This document shows, piece by piece, positions 1-10,270 of a DNA stretch of 64,000 nt (its first letter is position 1; every line of letters begins with the position of its first letter). The notes beneath the pieces were generated by a model. It did not search any database and had not been told where the DNA came from. It saw nothing but the letters and a program-made list of their open reading frames with translations. Location: NCBI GenBank assembly GCA_963722585.1, contig CAVRNU010000013.1, positions 1 through 64,000 of the forward strand. Direction: 5' to 3'. The position numbers and the translations under genes were made by a program. The stretch comes from KBS-96 sp963722585. Its GTDB lineage: Bacteria; Acidobacteriota; Terriglobia; Bryobacterales; Bryobacteraceae.

Positions 1-227
1 AGCACCGGCGCAGGAATGTATCAAATAGGGGAGATGGCCGCTTTCGTACAGCCAAATATGCCTTTTGGCCGCCTGGCGCCTTGACCCCACAAGAAGCTTA
101 TGATGTGGCGGCGTTTGTTGAGAGCAAACCGCATCCGCTATTCAAAGGGCAATGGCAAGGACTGATCCTAAAGCGGACCCGCCGCATCTCCTATCGGCAC
201 AATGACTTGTCTGACCACATAAGGTGA
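1..227 (+). pseudogene. C-terminal fragment of a TsdA-like c-type cytochrome, frameshifted
   Basis: The window opens inside a reading frame giving GAGMYQIGEMAAFVQPNMPF, which stops at 82-84. A second frame starting at 81 continues with LTPQEAYDVAAFVESKPHP and runs to a TGA at 225-227. Together these resemble the C-terminal part of soluble cytochrome c proteins of the thiosulfate dehydrogenase/SoxA-like type, where a TPQEA-DVAAF segment follows the distal methionine region (the NMPF methionine is a candidate axial ligand). No CxxCH is visible because the N-terminal part is outside the window. The frame change near position 80 is a single-base event. It is followed by another cytochrome c gene, which fits an electron-transfer cluster. 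The family call is an inference from short motifs. Confidence 0.5.
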
Positions 228-394
228 AGATTTGTGACGAAAGGTCGACTGTAGTCGAAGGGCGTCACAGCCCCCGATCAAAGCGACGGATTTCCTTGAA
301 ATATCGAATGTTGCTTTTGGCATACAGCGTGCGCTGCTCAGATGGCACGCGTCTCAGAAGCTGCGTGCGTTCGATTCAGGAAAGGGGACCCCTC

Positions 395-2160
395 GTGAGC
401 AAAGTCCGATTGATAGGACTCGCGGCAGTGTGCGCCATCATAGCCGCCACCTTGCTAATCTCCTCTCGTCGCCTGTCGGCACAAAGTAGCGTTACACCGA
501 CACCTTACACTCCGTACCCGCCTGGCATCCTGCCATCCAATATAGATTCCGAGCTAGCGCGAGTTCAACGGGAAATTCAAGGCATCTTCAACCAATATCT
601 CGCACAGTGGCAAGCATTAACGCCTCCGACTGTGGCGGGCAACCCGCCAATCCTTCAGAACACCGGTTATCAGGCACAACGAATACTCGGTGGCCTCCTG
701 CAGTATGACCAGAACATCTCACCGTTCAAGAACACAGCTTGCGCTTCCTGTCACATGCCGTACGCCGCGTTTAGCGGACCCATCCCGTCCGTCAATCTGA
801 CGATGGTCGCGTATCCCGGATCGTTTCACTTCCGGGCCGGCAAGCGGACCGCGCAACGATACACGTACTCACACAGTTTCCCTGTGCTCCACTACAACAC
901 AGTCCAGGCTGCGTTCTTTGGTGGAAACTTCTGGGATGCGCGTGCGACTGGATACGAGCTGCAGAGCCCCGATGCGGAGCAGGCACAGGGCCCCCCGTGG
1001 ACACGCAGGAGATGGGGTTGCCTGATACGGCTTGCATCGCCTATCGGCTTTCAACGGCGACGTACAGACCGCTCTTTGAGACGGTGTGGGGCGACTCTTT
1101 TAACATCGCCTTGCCGTCCGACACTGAATCAATCTGCGACACTCCCGGAGGCGCTGCGGAGTTCGGCGGGAGCGCCACGCCAATTACGTTATCTGCGGAA
1201 GACCGCACCAAGGCTACCAACATTTATAACCACTGGGCGCAGTCCGTTTCCTTCCTCGAAAGCTCACCCGATGTCAGCCCTTTCACGTCGAAATTCGACG
1301 CCTTTCTGGCCGGCAAGTACACGCTGACTTCGGACGAGATGGCAGGTTACAACCTGTTCCGAGGCAAAGCGAATTGCAACTCATGCCATCTAGACGGGAG
1401 ATCAACCGCTCCTACTCCCCCGCCTCCCGAAGGAACCGCTCCGAACAGCGAAGATACTGGAGCGGCCGCAGCTACCGAGCCCTTGTTCACCTGCTTTGGC
1501 TACGCCAATCTCGGCCTGCCCAAGAATCCGAGGGATGCTTTCTATTATCAGACGACGCCGGATTTCTTTGACTTTACCCCTAACGCGGGAGGCTTCACCT
1601 ACACCGATTTGGGAGTAGGAACCTTCTTGAGAAGCGGTTTCGGTTCCGCTCCTAACCCGAACTCGACTTGGACCCAATACGCGGCAACTTCCGACGGTCA
1701 GATGCAGACGTCTACGGCACGCGACGTGGCCCTCGTGCCGACCCAGTGCCCGACCACCGAGGCCCCAGGCCCCTACTTCCAGAAGGAGTTCTTCCACAAT
1801 GGCTACATCAAGAGCCTGAAGCAACTCGTCCACTTCTACAATACGCGTGACATGTATCGGATGCAGGTGGAAAGCGGCGAGTGCCCGGCAGGAACCGTCG
1901 AAAAGGTAAACTGCTGGCCTGCGGCCGAAGTCCCACAAAATCAGGATATGACCGTCGGTAATTTAGGTTTGACAGATACGGAGGAAAACCAAATCGTCGC
2001 CTTCCTCCAAACGCTGTCCGACGGCTACACAACGCCTTATCCTTTCGTTGGCACTTACACGGGTGCTTGCATGAGCGGTGGGAGTGCGGCCACTCAAGGT
2101 AATTCGACCATCATCTCCGCGGCTGTATTAAAAGCCGCCATGGCAGCGATGCACCACTAA
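395..2160 (+). pseudogene. Di-heme cytochrome c peroxidase-like protein (MauG/CcpA family), one frameshift
   Basis: Periplasmic di-heme enzyme of the bacterial cytochrome c peroxidase/MauG family, which reduces peroxide or oxidises a partner through two c-hemes. The GTG at 395, with AAAGGGG ahead of it, starts a clear signal peptide (hydrophobic stretch ending RRLSAQS). The first heme motif is CASCH (about residue 118) and the second is CNSCH (near 1376-1390). The frame breaks near 988-997 in a GGGCCCCCC run: adding one G or C would join QGPP to VDTQEMGLPD, as expected for the family, and would give about 588 aa. The rest of the frame is undamaged, so an assembly error is as likely as a true mutation. 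The upstream neighbour is also a cytochrome remnant. Confidence 0.75.
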
Positions 2161-2265
2161 ATAAAGGCCAGGCGGGCCTCGCGCTATAACGATTTACACA
2201 TTGAATATAGCAGCCGGGGCCCGCATGAGCTTGGTTTAATACTTTCTAAGCCCGGGGTTGTCAAT

Positions 2266-2748
2266 ATGAAACGTATTTACGTCAGTGCAGTGCTTCTCAC
2301 CTTGGCGGTCACCTTACGGTTCTCGAACTTCGCTGCCGCCCAGATGTCGCCTTACACTCCTAAGAGCATTCCGCCGCCCGCAAAGAGGGTAGCGCGCGTC
2401 CAGATCACCGAAGGACCGGCTATCGAAATATTCAGAAACAATGAGGCGATCATCCGATGGACCAGCAACAATCCAGGCGGCGCTGACGAGCATTTCGGTA
2501 TCGTAAATTACGGCACCGATCCTCACCAGCTAAACCAGGTGGCGAAATCTCACATCCGGCTGAACCAAGGTCATTCGTATACGGTCTTCCGCGTCCGCTT
2601 GGCAGGCATTAAGGACGGAACAACATACTATTACACGGTAGGCTCGATGGGGGGTGACGGCACTAAGGACAACGTAAAGGTCGACGTGTATCACTTTACT
2701 ACGCCGCCAGCGATGCAGGCACCCACAACATCCGCGCGTCGTCAATGA
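2266..2748 (+). CDS. Small secreted FN3-like protein (purple acid phosphatase N-terminal type fold)
   Basis: A 160-aa protein with a signal peptide (MKRIYVSAVLLTLAVTLRF, cleavage probably after FAAA). The mature part contains one domain resembling the fibronectin type III-like N-terminal domain of purple acid phosphatases: GPAIEIFRNNEAIIRWTSN, then a YGTDP segment and an FRVRLAGIKDGTTYYYTVGS segment. No phosphatase domain follows, so it is probably an exported binding or structural protein. It follows the cytochrome peroxidase gene on the same strand by about 105 bp. Function unknown; only the fold is suggested. Confidence 0.6.
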   Translation: MKRIYVSAVLLTLAVTLRFSNFAAAQMSPYTPKSIPPPAKRVARVQITEGPAIEIFRNNEAIIRWTSNNPGGADEHFGIVNYGTDPHQLNQVAKSHIRLNQGHSYTVFRVRLAGIKDGTTYYYTVGSMGGDGTKDNVKVDVYHFTTPPAMQAPTTSARRQ

Positions 2749-2907
2749 CTAGCTGTAAATAAGTATGGCTTTCGCAACAGCTTCTCCCATTGTAGTCGAG
2801 TTCTAAATAATCTTTTTGATCCGAATCGAGAAAAAATCTGTCGCCATCAAACACACATCCGGTTCAGGGACATAGTGCCGTGCTGGCGTGCGGGGATCTG
2901 GTCGCGA

Positions 2908-4347
2908 ATGAAGATCATGTCCAGTGTTCGACGCTATGGATTTGCGGCGATTTCCTGCGGCTTAGCGCTGGCCCTGGCATGGCCGTTGGATGCCCCTTCG
3001 TCTTGCTTCTTACTCGCCGTGATGGCGAGCAGCCTCTATGGAGGTAGGGGCCCGGGCCTCTTGTCCGTTGCGCTCTCAGCCCTGGCCTTCGATTACTTTT
3101 TTCTACCTCCGCGATTTCACTTGTCGGTCGAGCCATCTTCCTACTTGCGATTCGCAGTCTTCGTCGGCGCGCTGTTGTTGGTCGCTGGGCTAGTTGAGGG
3201 CAAACGGCGCGTCGAAGAAGCCCGTAAGCGAGCTGAAGAGGCCGTGCGCGCCAGTGCGCAGGATCTTGCGCTAATTATCGAGACGATACCCGCCCTGGTA
3301 TGGTGCGCGGCTCCAGATGGCGAGCTCACCTACGTGAACCGGCGCGTGCTGGACTACACCGGCACCAGCCTTGGCGCATTGGCCAAGCTTGGCTGGCTGA
3401 ATTTCCTTCACCCGGACGATGTGGAGGCTACGATGCGCGCGTGGTCGCATGCAGTCGCAACTGGTCAGCCGCACGAGGTCCAATACCGGTTACGCCGGTC
3501 CGACGGGTCATATCGCTGGTTTCACGTGCTCGGCGAGGCCTTGCGTGACAGTGACGGCCGCATTCTCCGCTGGTACGGCTTGCTCATCGACATCGATGAC
3601 CGAAAGAATATGGAGGACGCTTTGCGCCGCACGCAAACGCGACTGTCGCGAGCGACGCAGGTTGCCACCGTGGGCGAGCTGGCTGCCTCCATTGCCCACG
3701 AAATCAACCAACCTTTGGCCGCCGTCGTGGCGAACGGTCATGCCTGCCTGCGCTGGCTTTCGGCCCAGCCACCGAGCTTGGCTAAGGCGTACGAGGCCGC
3801 CGAAAGGATTGTTCGCGATGGGAAGGAAGCCGGAGAGGTGATCCGGCGCATCCGGGCGCTCTTCCGGCGGGGGCCGCTTGAAAAAGTCGTGCTCGACCTG
3901 AATGAGGTGATCGCCGAGGTGCTGCGCCTCCTTAGCGGCGAAGTTGCAAAAAGACGCGTTATTGTGAAGACTGATTTGGAAACAAATCTGCCACCTGTGT
4001 TGGGCGATCGCGTGCAATTGCAGCAGCTGGTTCTCAACCTGCTACTTAACGGGATGGAGGCGATGGACCGCGTCTTTGACCGCCCCAAGGGGCTTTCGAT
4101 CCGTTCGAAGCTTCAGGCCGGCAGTATCGTCCTCGTTGAGATACGAGATTGTGGCGTGGGTCTGGAGGATCCGGAAAAAATCTTCGAAGCGTTTTTCACG
4201 ACGAAAGAGAACGGTCTAGGAATTGGATTAGCGATTTGTCGCTCAATCATCGAAGCACACGACGGCCGGCTGTGGGCGGTCTCCGGCGACAGCACTGGTT
4301 CGACTTTCTGCTTTACGCTTCCGACCCAAGCGGCTGCGGAATTATGA
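2908..4347 (+). CDS. Membrane-bound PAS-domain sensor histidine kinase (DUF4118-PAS-HisKA-HATPase)
   Basis: Sensor kinase of 479 aa. Residues about 10-90 hold hydrophobic segments resembling the KdpD-like DUF4118 membrane module (GGRGPGLLSVALSALAFDYF). A short coiled coil follows, then a PAS domain (about 120-235, with VWCAAPDGELTYVNRR). The phospho-acceptor is His264 in SIAHEINQPLAAVVANGH, the motif typical of FixL/DctB-type kinases. The ATPase domain has DCGVGLEDP (about 414) and NGLGIGLAI. I chose ATG 2908 because the longer reading to 2875 adds an unsupported leader. The stop overlaps the ATG of the next gene (ATGA at 4344-4347), so kinase and FixJ-type regulator form a translationally coupled pair. 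The signal sensed is unknown. Confidence 0.9.
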   Translation: MKIMSSVRRYGFAAISCGLALALAWPLDAPSSCFLLAVMASSLYGGRGPGLLSVALSALAFDYFFLPPRFHLSVEPSSYLRFAVFVGALLLVAGLVEGKRRVEEARKRAEEAVRASAQDLALIIETIPALVWCAAPDGELTYVNRRVLDYTGTSLGALAKLGWLNFLHPDDVEATMRAWSHAVATGQPHEVQYRLRRSDGSYRWFHVLGEALRDSDGRILRWYGLLIDIDDRKNMEDALRRTQTRLSRATQVATVGELAASIAHEINQPLAAVVANGHACLRWLSAQPPSLAKAYEAAERIVRDGKEAGEVIRRIRALFRRGPLEKVVLDLNEVIAEVLRLLSGEVAKRRVIVKTDLETNLPPVLGDRVQLQQLVLNLLLNGMEAMDRVFDRPKGLSIRSKLQAGSIVLVEIRDCGVGLEDPEKIFEAFFTTKENGLGIGLAICRSIIEAHDGRLWAVSGDSTGSTFCFTLPTQAAAEL

Positions 4348-4973
4348 GCTTCGACGCACCCATTGTCTTTGTCGTGGATGACGACCGTCGCGTAAGGGAG
4401 GCGCTGTCGAGCCTCATTTCCTCCGTGGGACTTCGCGTGACTACCTTTGCCTCGGCTTCCGAGTTCCTGAAATCGGAAAAGCCCAACTGCCCTGCGTGCC
4501 TGGTCCTGGACGTACAACTTCCGGACGTCAGCGGCCTCGAGCTGCAGACCGAGCTGGCAGCAGGAGATGCACCGCCGATCGTTTTTATTACAGGTCATGG
4601 CGATATCCCTTCTTCGGTCCGCGCGATGAAGGCTGGCGCAATTGAGTTCCTGCCGAAGCCGTTCGGCGAAGAGGAGTTGTTACAAGCGATTCACACCGCA
4701 ATTGAGCTTGATCGAACGGCCAGGCAGAAAAGATCGGAGCTGGCCGAATTGCGAAGGCATTACGATCTTCTCACGCCTCGCGAACAAGAGGTCCTTCCCT
4801 TCGTGGTCGCGGGCTTTGCCAACAAACAAACCGCCGCTGATCTAGGCACCAGCGAGATCACCATCGGAGTTCATCGGGGCCAGATCATGCGCAAAATGGG
4901 CGCTCAGTCGCTCGCAGAGCTTGTGAGAATGGCCGACAAACTCGGGATAGCACGCATTACTAAACCTGCCTAA
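4344..4973 (+). CDS. FixJ/NarL-type response regulator (receiver plus LuxR HTH)
   Basis: Cytoplasmic transcription regulator of 209 aa. The receiver domain has the acidic cluster VVDDD at residues 9-13, the phosphorylation site Asp56 (LVLDVQLPD) and the conserved Lys105 (LPKPFG). A LuxR-type helix-turn-helix follows at about 145-200, beginning LTPREQEVLPFVVAGFANK. The architecture and the TGHGDIP segment are typical of FixJ/TodT-like regulators. Start ATG 4344 overlaps the stop of the upstream kinase, which is therefore its probable partner. Target genes are not known; the downstream receiver and sigma-54 activator are candidates for the same circuit. Confidence 0.92.
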   Translation: MSFDAPIVFVVDDDRRVREALSSLISSVGLRVTTFASASEFLKSEKPNCPACLVLDVQLPDVSGLELQTELAAGDAPPIVFITGHGDIPSSVRAMKAGAIEFLPKPFGEEELLQAIHTAIELDRTARQKRSELAELRRHYDLLTPREQEVLPFVVAGFANKQTAADLGTSEITIGVHRGQIMRKMGAQSLAELVRMADKLGIARITKPA

Positions 4974-5042
4974 ATAAACCTATAATAGCCGGCCTCGTAC
5001 CTTCGCCGTTATCATCGAAGCGTACTGGAGAGCTTCTCCATA

Positions 5043-5429
5043 ATGGCCGAGATTCAAAAACACATTGTCGCGGGAGTGGACGACGATTTTCGAATTCGAG
5101 AGTCCATCGAGAGTCTCGTCGAATCTGCTGGATACACCCCTTTTGTGTTCTCGTCCGGCGAGGCATTCCTCCGGTCGGGGATCCTTCGAGAAGTGGTCTG
5201 TGTCATTACCGATGTCCGGATGCCAGGAATGGACGGAATCGAATTGCACCGCCGGATCAGACGCGAGCGTCCACAGCTGCCAGTCATTTTTATATCTGCC
5301 CATTACGATGATGAGATTCGACAGCGCGCCCTCAACGAAGGCGCCGTCGGGTTTTTGTATAAACCATTTGACGCCTCGGAGTTACTTGACGTGATCCAGG
5401 CGGCTGTAACTAAATCGCTGGAGAAATGA
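5043..5429 (+). CDS. Stand-alone receiver domain protein
   Basis: A 128-aa single-domain response regulator with no output domain. Conserved residues are intact: VDDDF near the N-terminus, phospho-acceptor Asp57 (CVITDVRMPGMDG), the switch Ser in IFISAHYDD and Lys107 (LYKPFD). It lies 69 bp after the FixJ-type gene and 37 bp before a sigma-54 activator that lacks a receiver. Receiver plus activator therefore look like an NtrC-type regulator split into two genes, or the receiver is a shuttle/phosphate sink for the upstream kinase. Which role holds is inference; the receiver identity is secure. Confidence 0.9.
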   Translation: MAEIQKHIVAGVDDDFRIRESIESLVESAGYTPFVFSSGEAFLRSGILREVVCVITDVRMPGMDGIELHRRIRRERPQLPVIFISAHYDDEIRQRALNEGAVGFLYKPFDASELLDVIQAAVTKSLEK

Positions 5430-5466
5430 GCAGTATTCGAAAAGCGATTCCGTAAGGAACAAAACG

Positions 5467-6567
5467 ATGCCCGTTTCGGATTTGATAGGATCCAGCCCGG
5501 AATTCCGGGCGATACTCGACGAGATAAACGTGGTTGCGCCAGCCGACTGTGCGGTTCTGATTCAAGGCGAAACAGGCACTGGCAAGGAACTGATCGCTCA
5601 CGCGATTCACAGAGCCAGCCCGCGGCGGCATAACCGCTTCGTAGCCCTCAATTGCGCGGCGATTCCAAGTTCCTTGCTCGAAAGCGAATTGTTTGGGCAT
5701 GAGCGAGGCGCCTTCACCGGCGCGGTCACTCAGACCGTGGGACGCTTTCAAGCTGCCGACCGCGGCACACTGTTTCTCGACGAAATCGGAGACCTTCCCC
5801 TTGAACTGCAACCCAAGCTGTTGCGCGTTCTCCAGGAACAGGAGTTTGAACGTCTGGGAGGCGGCCGCACGTTGCAGGTCGACGTGCGTGTTATCGGCGC
5901 CACCAACCAGAATTTGTGGCGTATGGTGCAGGAGCGAAAGTTTCGCGCAGATCTTTACTACCGGTTGAACGTTTTTCCGATCAAGCTCCCCACATTACGC
6001 GAACGAGGAGACGATATCCCGCTACTAGTCGAGTACTTCGTTCGCAATTTTGCCAAGCGTCACGGCAAGTCTATTGACCACATCCCGGCAGGCCTGCTGG
6101 ATGATCTGAAGCGCCACGATTGGCCTGGCAATATCCGAGAGCTACAGAATTTCATCGAGCGCGCAGTGATCATGACGACAGGGCCTGTGTTGTGCGCGCC
6201 AATCGCGGAGCTCACGAGCCAGCAGGATAGGCCCGCCGCCGTCCGCACTCTCGCCGATGCGGAGCGGGCTCACATCGTGGCGACTCTTCGCGAAACGAAT
6301 TGGGTGGTTGGCGGACGGAGTGGCGCTGCTGCCAGACTCGGACTGCCGAGGACGACCCTGATTAGCAGAATGCGGAAATTGGGAATCTCGCGCGACGCGT
6401 TGGGGCACAGAGCAGATCAACAGAGCCGGTCGATTGTGATGCTTTCCAGACGGTATCCGCTTGCCCCTGACGGCATTGACAGCGTGTCCTCGCGCTCTGA
6501 GGAGGACTCGATGGCAACGGCGGCTAGTGATGAGCACTGTGGCCTCGCGCGCATGGCGAACGCTTAA
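5467..6567 (+). CDS. Sigma-54-dependent transcriptional activator (AAA+ plus Fis-type HTH, no receiver)
   Basis: Enhancer-binding protein of 366 aa that would hydrolyse ATP to open promoters bound by RNA polymerase-sigma-54. It starts directly with the AAA+ module: Walker A GETGTGKE (about residue 34), the sigma-54 contact loop GAFTGA (81-86), Walker B GTLFLDEIGDLPLE and the arginine-rich segment FRADLYYRLNVFPI. A Fis-like helix-turn-helix lies near residues 280-315 (GAAARLGLPRTTLISRMRKL). The last ~50 residues look low-constraint and overlap the next gene, so the true C-terminus could be earlier. No receiver or GAF domain is attached; the adjacent 128-aa receiver may supply control. Confidence 0.9.
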   Translation: MPVSDLIGSSPEFRAILDEINVVAPADCAVLIQGETGTGKELIAHAIHRASPRRHNRFVALNCAAIPSSLLESELFGHERGAFTGAVTQTVGRFQAADRGTLFLDEIGDLPLELQPKLLRVLQEQEFERLGGGRTLQVDVRVIGATNQNLWRMVQERKFRADLYYRLNVFPIKLPTLRERGDDIPLLVEYFVRNFAKRHGKSIDHIPAGLLDDLKRHDWPGNIRELQNFIERAVIMTTGPVLCAPIAELTSQQDRPAAVRTLADAERAHIVATLRETNWVVGGRSGAAARLGLPRTTLISRMRKLGISRDALGHRADQQSRSIVMLSRRYPLAPDGIDSVSSRSEEDSMATAASDEHCGLARMANA

Positions 6568-7030
6568 CATTGCTGAACGTCAACGGTCCGGGATAACGGT
6601 TCAAGCCGGCGCCCCAGCCATGCCGCTGCTCTACGCTCTTCGCAACGACCTGGGCTTACAAGGCCCGCGGTTTGGCTGTGGGTTGGCGCAGTGCGGAGCC
6701 TGCACCGTACAGCTCAACGGAGAGGCTGTCAGTTCCTGCATTACCCCGATCTCTGCGGCCGCGGGTAAGGCTATTGTTATCTTCGAGGATCTGGGCACGG
6801 CGGAGAAACCTCATCCCCCTCAGGAAGCCTTCATTGCGGAACAGTCGACGCAGTGCGGTTACTGCATCAATGGAATGATCATGCAGGCGGCGGTGCTGAA
6901 AAGAATCGGAGCCCGAGCGGCGCACCGCTTTCCACCCACGCGGTCAGCGTGGGCCCAAAGTCCAGCGCCGCTGATGTCACACCCCACGGAGCATACCCTA
7001 GGTAAGCAAGAGATGATATTCGATGGCTGA
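6530..7030 (+). pseudogene. Truncated 2Fe-2S subunit of a CoxS/IorA-type molybdenum hydroxylase
   Basis: The N-terminal ferredoxin-like domain of the small subunit of xanthine-oxidase-family enzymes (isoquinoline 1-oxidoreductase alpha or CO-dehydrogenase small subunit type) is clear: RFGCGLAQCGACTVQLNG, then VSSC, supplies the first cluster. The second-cluster domain starts (STQCGYCINGMIMQAAVL) but the required downstream CRC motif is absent. After about position 6905 the sequence loses similarity and stops at 7030. No large molybdopterin subunit follows. A complete protein would be about 150-160 aa with both clusters, so this copy is unlikely to work. The gene overlaps the end of the sigma-54 activator frame. 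Confidence 0.7.
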
Positions 7031-7134
7031 GCAGCACAGACCTGGTGCTACTGCCTTGATCAGAACGGGCATGATTTCAATGTTCAATCTTTATAAGCGC
7101 GTAGTACGTGACAAGGAGAATAGGCCGCTCGCCG

Positions 7135-9767
7135 TCACTCGTCCCGCAAGCTAATAGCGGGATCAACGCGCGTCGCGCGGCGGGCTGGAAGATATGTCGC
7201 GAGCGCCGCTACCAGAGTGAGGAGCGCCATCGCACTAAGGAAAGTAAGCGGGTCGGTTGGAGTTACGCCAAACAGAAGCGATCGCATAACGTGGCTTGCA
7301 GCCAGGGCAGAGATTCCCCCTGCCGTTAGGCCATAGAACATCACACGGCCCGATTCGCGGAATACGAGCGAAAGAACTTGCTGCGGAGTGGCGCCGAGCG
7401 CAAGGCGCACCCCGGACTCTCTTATGCGGGCAGTGACGGAATAAGTCATGACTCCGTACAATCCTACGGCCGCCAAGATCAGGGCGATTACTCCGAAGAG
7501 ACCCGACAAAGCGGCGGCAACCCGACGCTTTGCAGCAGCACCGGCGAGGATGTTGGTCATAGTATCGAATCCGTAGACAGGTGCGTCCTTGTTCACGCTT
7601 TGCACTTCATGGCGAATGGATTCTGCCAGACTAACTGGTTTGTTTTTGTATCGGATAATGAGGGTGGCCCAAGAGCGCGGCTGCTGCGTCACAGGCACAT
7701 AGGCCTGCATGGTCGCTGGTAAATCTAAGCCATATTGTCTGACATCACTCGCGATGCCGACAATCGTTCGCCAGACGTGATCACCATTAAGCTGGATTCG
7801 CTTTCCGAGCGCATTTTCCCCAGGCCAGTAACGTTCTGTAGCATAAGACTCACAATCGTAACCGGCACGGCTTGCAAACTGTCGGCAGATGAGAACGTTC
7901 GTCCTTGCAGCAGTGGAATACCCATGGCTGAAAAGTATTGGTTACTCACGACATACTTGTCGGCGCTAGGTCCGCCCGGATCATTGCAACCGGGAAAGCC
8001 TTCTATACACAGGATCGAGCGGTCGAACCCATTGAGAGGGAGCGTTCCGCCAATTGCTGCCGTCTTCACTCGAGAAATGGCTTGGACGCGACGCAATAAT
8101 TCACTTGAGAAGGACAGTTTTTGAGCCGCGTTTAGTTCTTGGCTTGAGGGGACGTAGGTATAGGCGAACAGTAGGTTAGAGGCTTCAAAACCGGGATCAA
8201 CACCCATCAGGCGGTCAAAGCTTTTGACGAGTAGGCCCGCACAAGTTACCAGCACAAAGGCAAGCGCCGATTCCGCAATAATAATCGCCCGACGCAGATG
8301 CAGGTGGCTGCGTGTCTCAACACCACCGGATTGGCTTTTCAGAGCCCGCTGCAGGGATAAATCGAAAATCTGGAGAAGCGGCAGGAGGCCGAAGACAAGG
8401 CTCGTAAATAGAGTCGACGCAACCGCAAACAGGAGAACGTGGCCATCAACAGAAAGTTCGTCCACGCGAGGGAATATGTCGCCGCAATACTTGACGATTC
8501 TTGGTTCAGCAACATAGGTCAAACCGATTCCAACAGCACCTCCGAGGCTCGAAATCAAAAGACTCTCTGTCAGCATTTGACGGAACAGCCGTGCTGGCCC
8601 GGCGCCGAGCGATAACCTTAGGGCAATTTCCTTCGTACGCCGCGTAGCGCGCGCAACGAACAGATTCGCTACGTTGGCCACCGCGACTAAAAGCAGAACG
8701 CCGACAAGAGCAAACAAAGCCAGCAATGTGTTGCGGATGTCGCCGGTCATGTCCTCTGAGAAACGGAGAATTGAAATAGTGGAGTCAGGAGCGTAATCCT
8801 TTGGATATTCGCGAATGAGTTCCCGGGCAACTCGGTTCAAATCGCTTCGCGCTCGTGTAACCGTGACGTCTGGCTTGAGCCGCGCGATTACTTTCAAGTG
8901 CTGGCAGTCTCGGCAAGCGTACCCGATCGGAAAGGCTATATCCAAGGGGGCTTCCAAATTTCAGGCTCGTGAGCGGCATCCGAGAATCCTACTGGTCGAA
9001 ACCAATTGGGGAGCACGCCTATTATGGTGTATTTGGTTTGATCTAGAATCAGCTGTTGCCGATTACTTCCGGATCGGCAGCAAGCAGGGTTCTCCACATC
9101 CGATCGCTAATGACGACCACATTAACCTGCTTTGGGCGGTCGTCACTCGGGCTGAAATCGCGGCCACGTGCGAGTCTGATGCCCAAAACGCGGAAGAAAT
9201 CGTGAGTGACTTCCATCCCGGCGAGAACATTCAACTCCCCGCTCCAGTTAAGCGCTGGCTGCCAGCCCTCGTAGGCGGCCATGACAGTAAACGATTGAGT
9301 GCGGCTTCGCCAATCCACGAACGTGGCATAACCAGTATTCCCCAAGGACACATCTCCTTTGGTGGCCTGTCCCACTCTGGTTACTCGTTCAGGTGCCGGA
9401 TATGGGAGCGATCGTAAGACCACCGCGTTGAAAACGCTGAAAATTGCTGTTGTGGCGCCGATACCGAGCGCTAACGTTAGCATCGTCGCAAAGAAGAATC
9501 CCGGCGATTTAAAGAAGCTCCGCCAACAGTGCGCATGTCGCTGCACAGATCATCGAGTATCGAGAACCCTGAAGCTTGCCGGCAGTCCTCCTTGTACGAC
9601 TCGATCGAACCGAAGTCGATACGAGCCTGCCGACTGGCCTCTTCGAATGGCGCGCCTTTTCGAGCCAAATCTGTTATACGGAGATCCTGATGAGCCCGGA
9701 GTTCCTCCGCCATTTCCGCCTCGAATTTCTTGCGGCGCAAGATTCCATCTATGAATCGTTGGAACAC
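7135..9767 (-). pseudogene. ADOP-type ABC transporter permease (FtsX/MacB family), at least four frameshifts
   Basis: Acidobacterial duplicated orphan permease: N-terminal soluble segment, first membrane helix with TLALGIGATTAIFSVFNAVV, a periplasmic MacB-like domain, and two FtsX cores (ALFALVGVLLLVAVANVANL and VIALILAAVGLYGVMTYSV), ending RRATRVDPAISLRDE. The protein is spread over reading frames at 9767-9540, 9546-9049, about 9055-8957, 8957-7855 and 7855-7135. One break (near 8955) is a CCCCC run. All domains are present in order at normal spacing, giving about 875 aa if repaired. GTG 9765-9767 starts immediately after the stop of the PadR gene. These permeases have no dedicated ATPase here; their substrate is unknown. 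Confidence 0.85.
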
Positions 9768-10109
9768 TCAGATTTCCTCAGGGCGAGTTTTAAGCGCCAG
9801 TGCCATGGCGGTCGTTAGCTGTTTCCATCCGGCTTCGGCCTTGATGAGCCTTTTCTGTCCGACAGCCGTTAGGGAATAAAATCGGGCTCGTCGATTGTTG
9901 TCCGAAACGCCCCATTCCGATTTGAGAAGTTTCTGACGGACAAGACGGTAAAGAGCAGGATAAAGCGCGCCTTGCTCAACGAGAAAGGCACCGCCCGAGA
10001 TCTGCTCTATCCGCAAAAGGACGCCATACCCGTGGAGCGCACCAAGCGACACAGCTTTTAAGATTAGAAGCTCGAGAGTGCCTGGAAGCAGGCTGATGCG
10101 GTCAGCCAT
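9768..10109 (-). CDS. PadR-family transcriptional regulator
   Basis: A 113-aa winged-helix repressor. The PadR signature runs from LLPGTLELLILKAVSLG, through HGYGVLLRIEQISGG and VEQGALYPALYRL, to the wing segment RRARFYSLTAVGQKRL. I used ATG 10107-10109 (MADRISLLPG), the usual PadR start, rather than the longer reading to 10139. Its TGA (9768-9770) abuts the GTG of the ADOP permease, so the two form an operon; PadR-ADOP pairs are common in Acidobacteriota, and the regulator probably controls this transport unit in response to a ligand. The permease partner is frameshifted, while the regulator is intact. Confidence 0.88.
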   Translation of the reverse strand: MADRISLLPGTLELLILKAVSLGALHGYGVLLRIEQISGGAFLVEQGALYPALYRLVRQKLLKSEWGVSDNNRRARFYSLTAVGQKRLIKAEAGWKQLTTAMALALKTRPEEI

Positions 10110-10270
10110 GGCCTTTCCTATTTCACTTAGGAGAAGCATACAATGATTTTGGGATCGGCGTCAATAGACAGCAGACCCGCGCCTTCCACATTAAGGCACG
10201 AAAGAATATCTCGAAAGCGGTGTTTGACGTACAGCTGGTGCCTCGTTATGCTTGTACCAAGCAGATTCCA

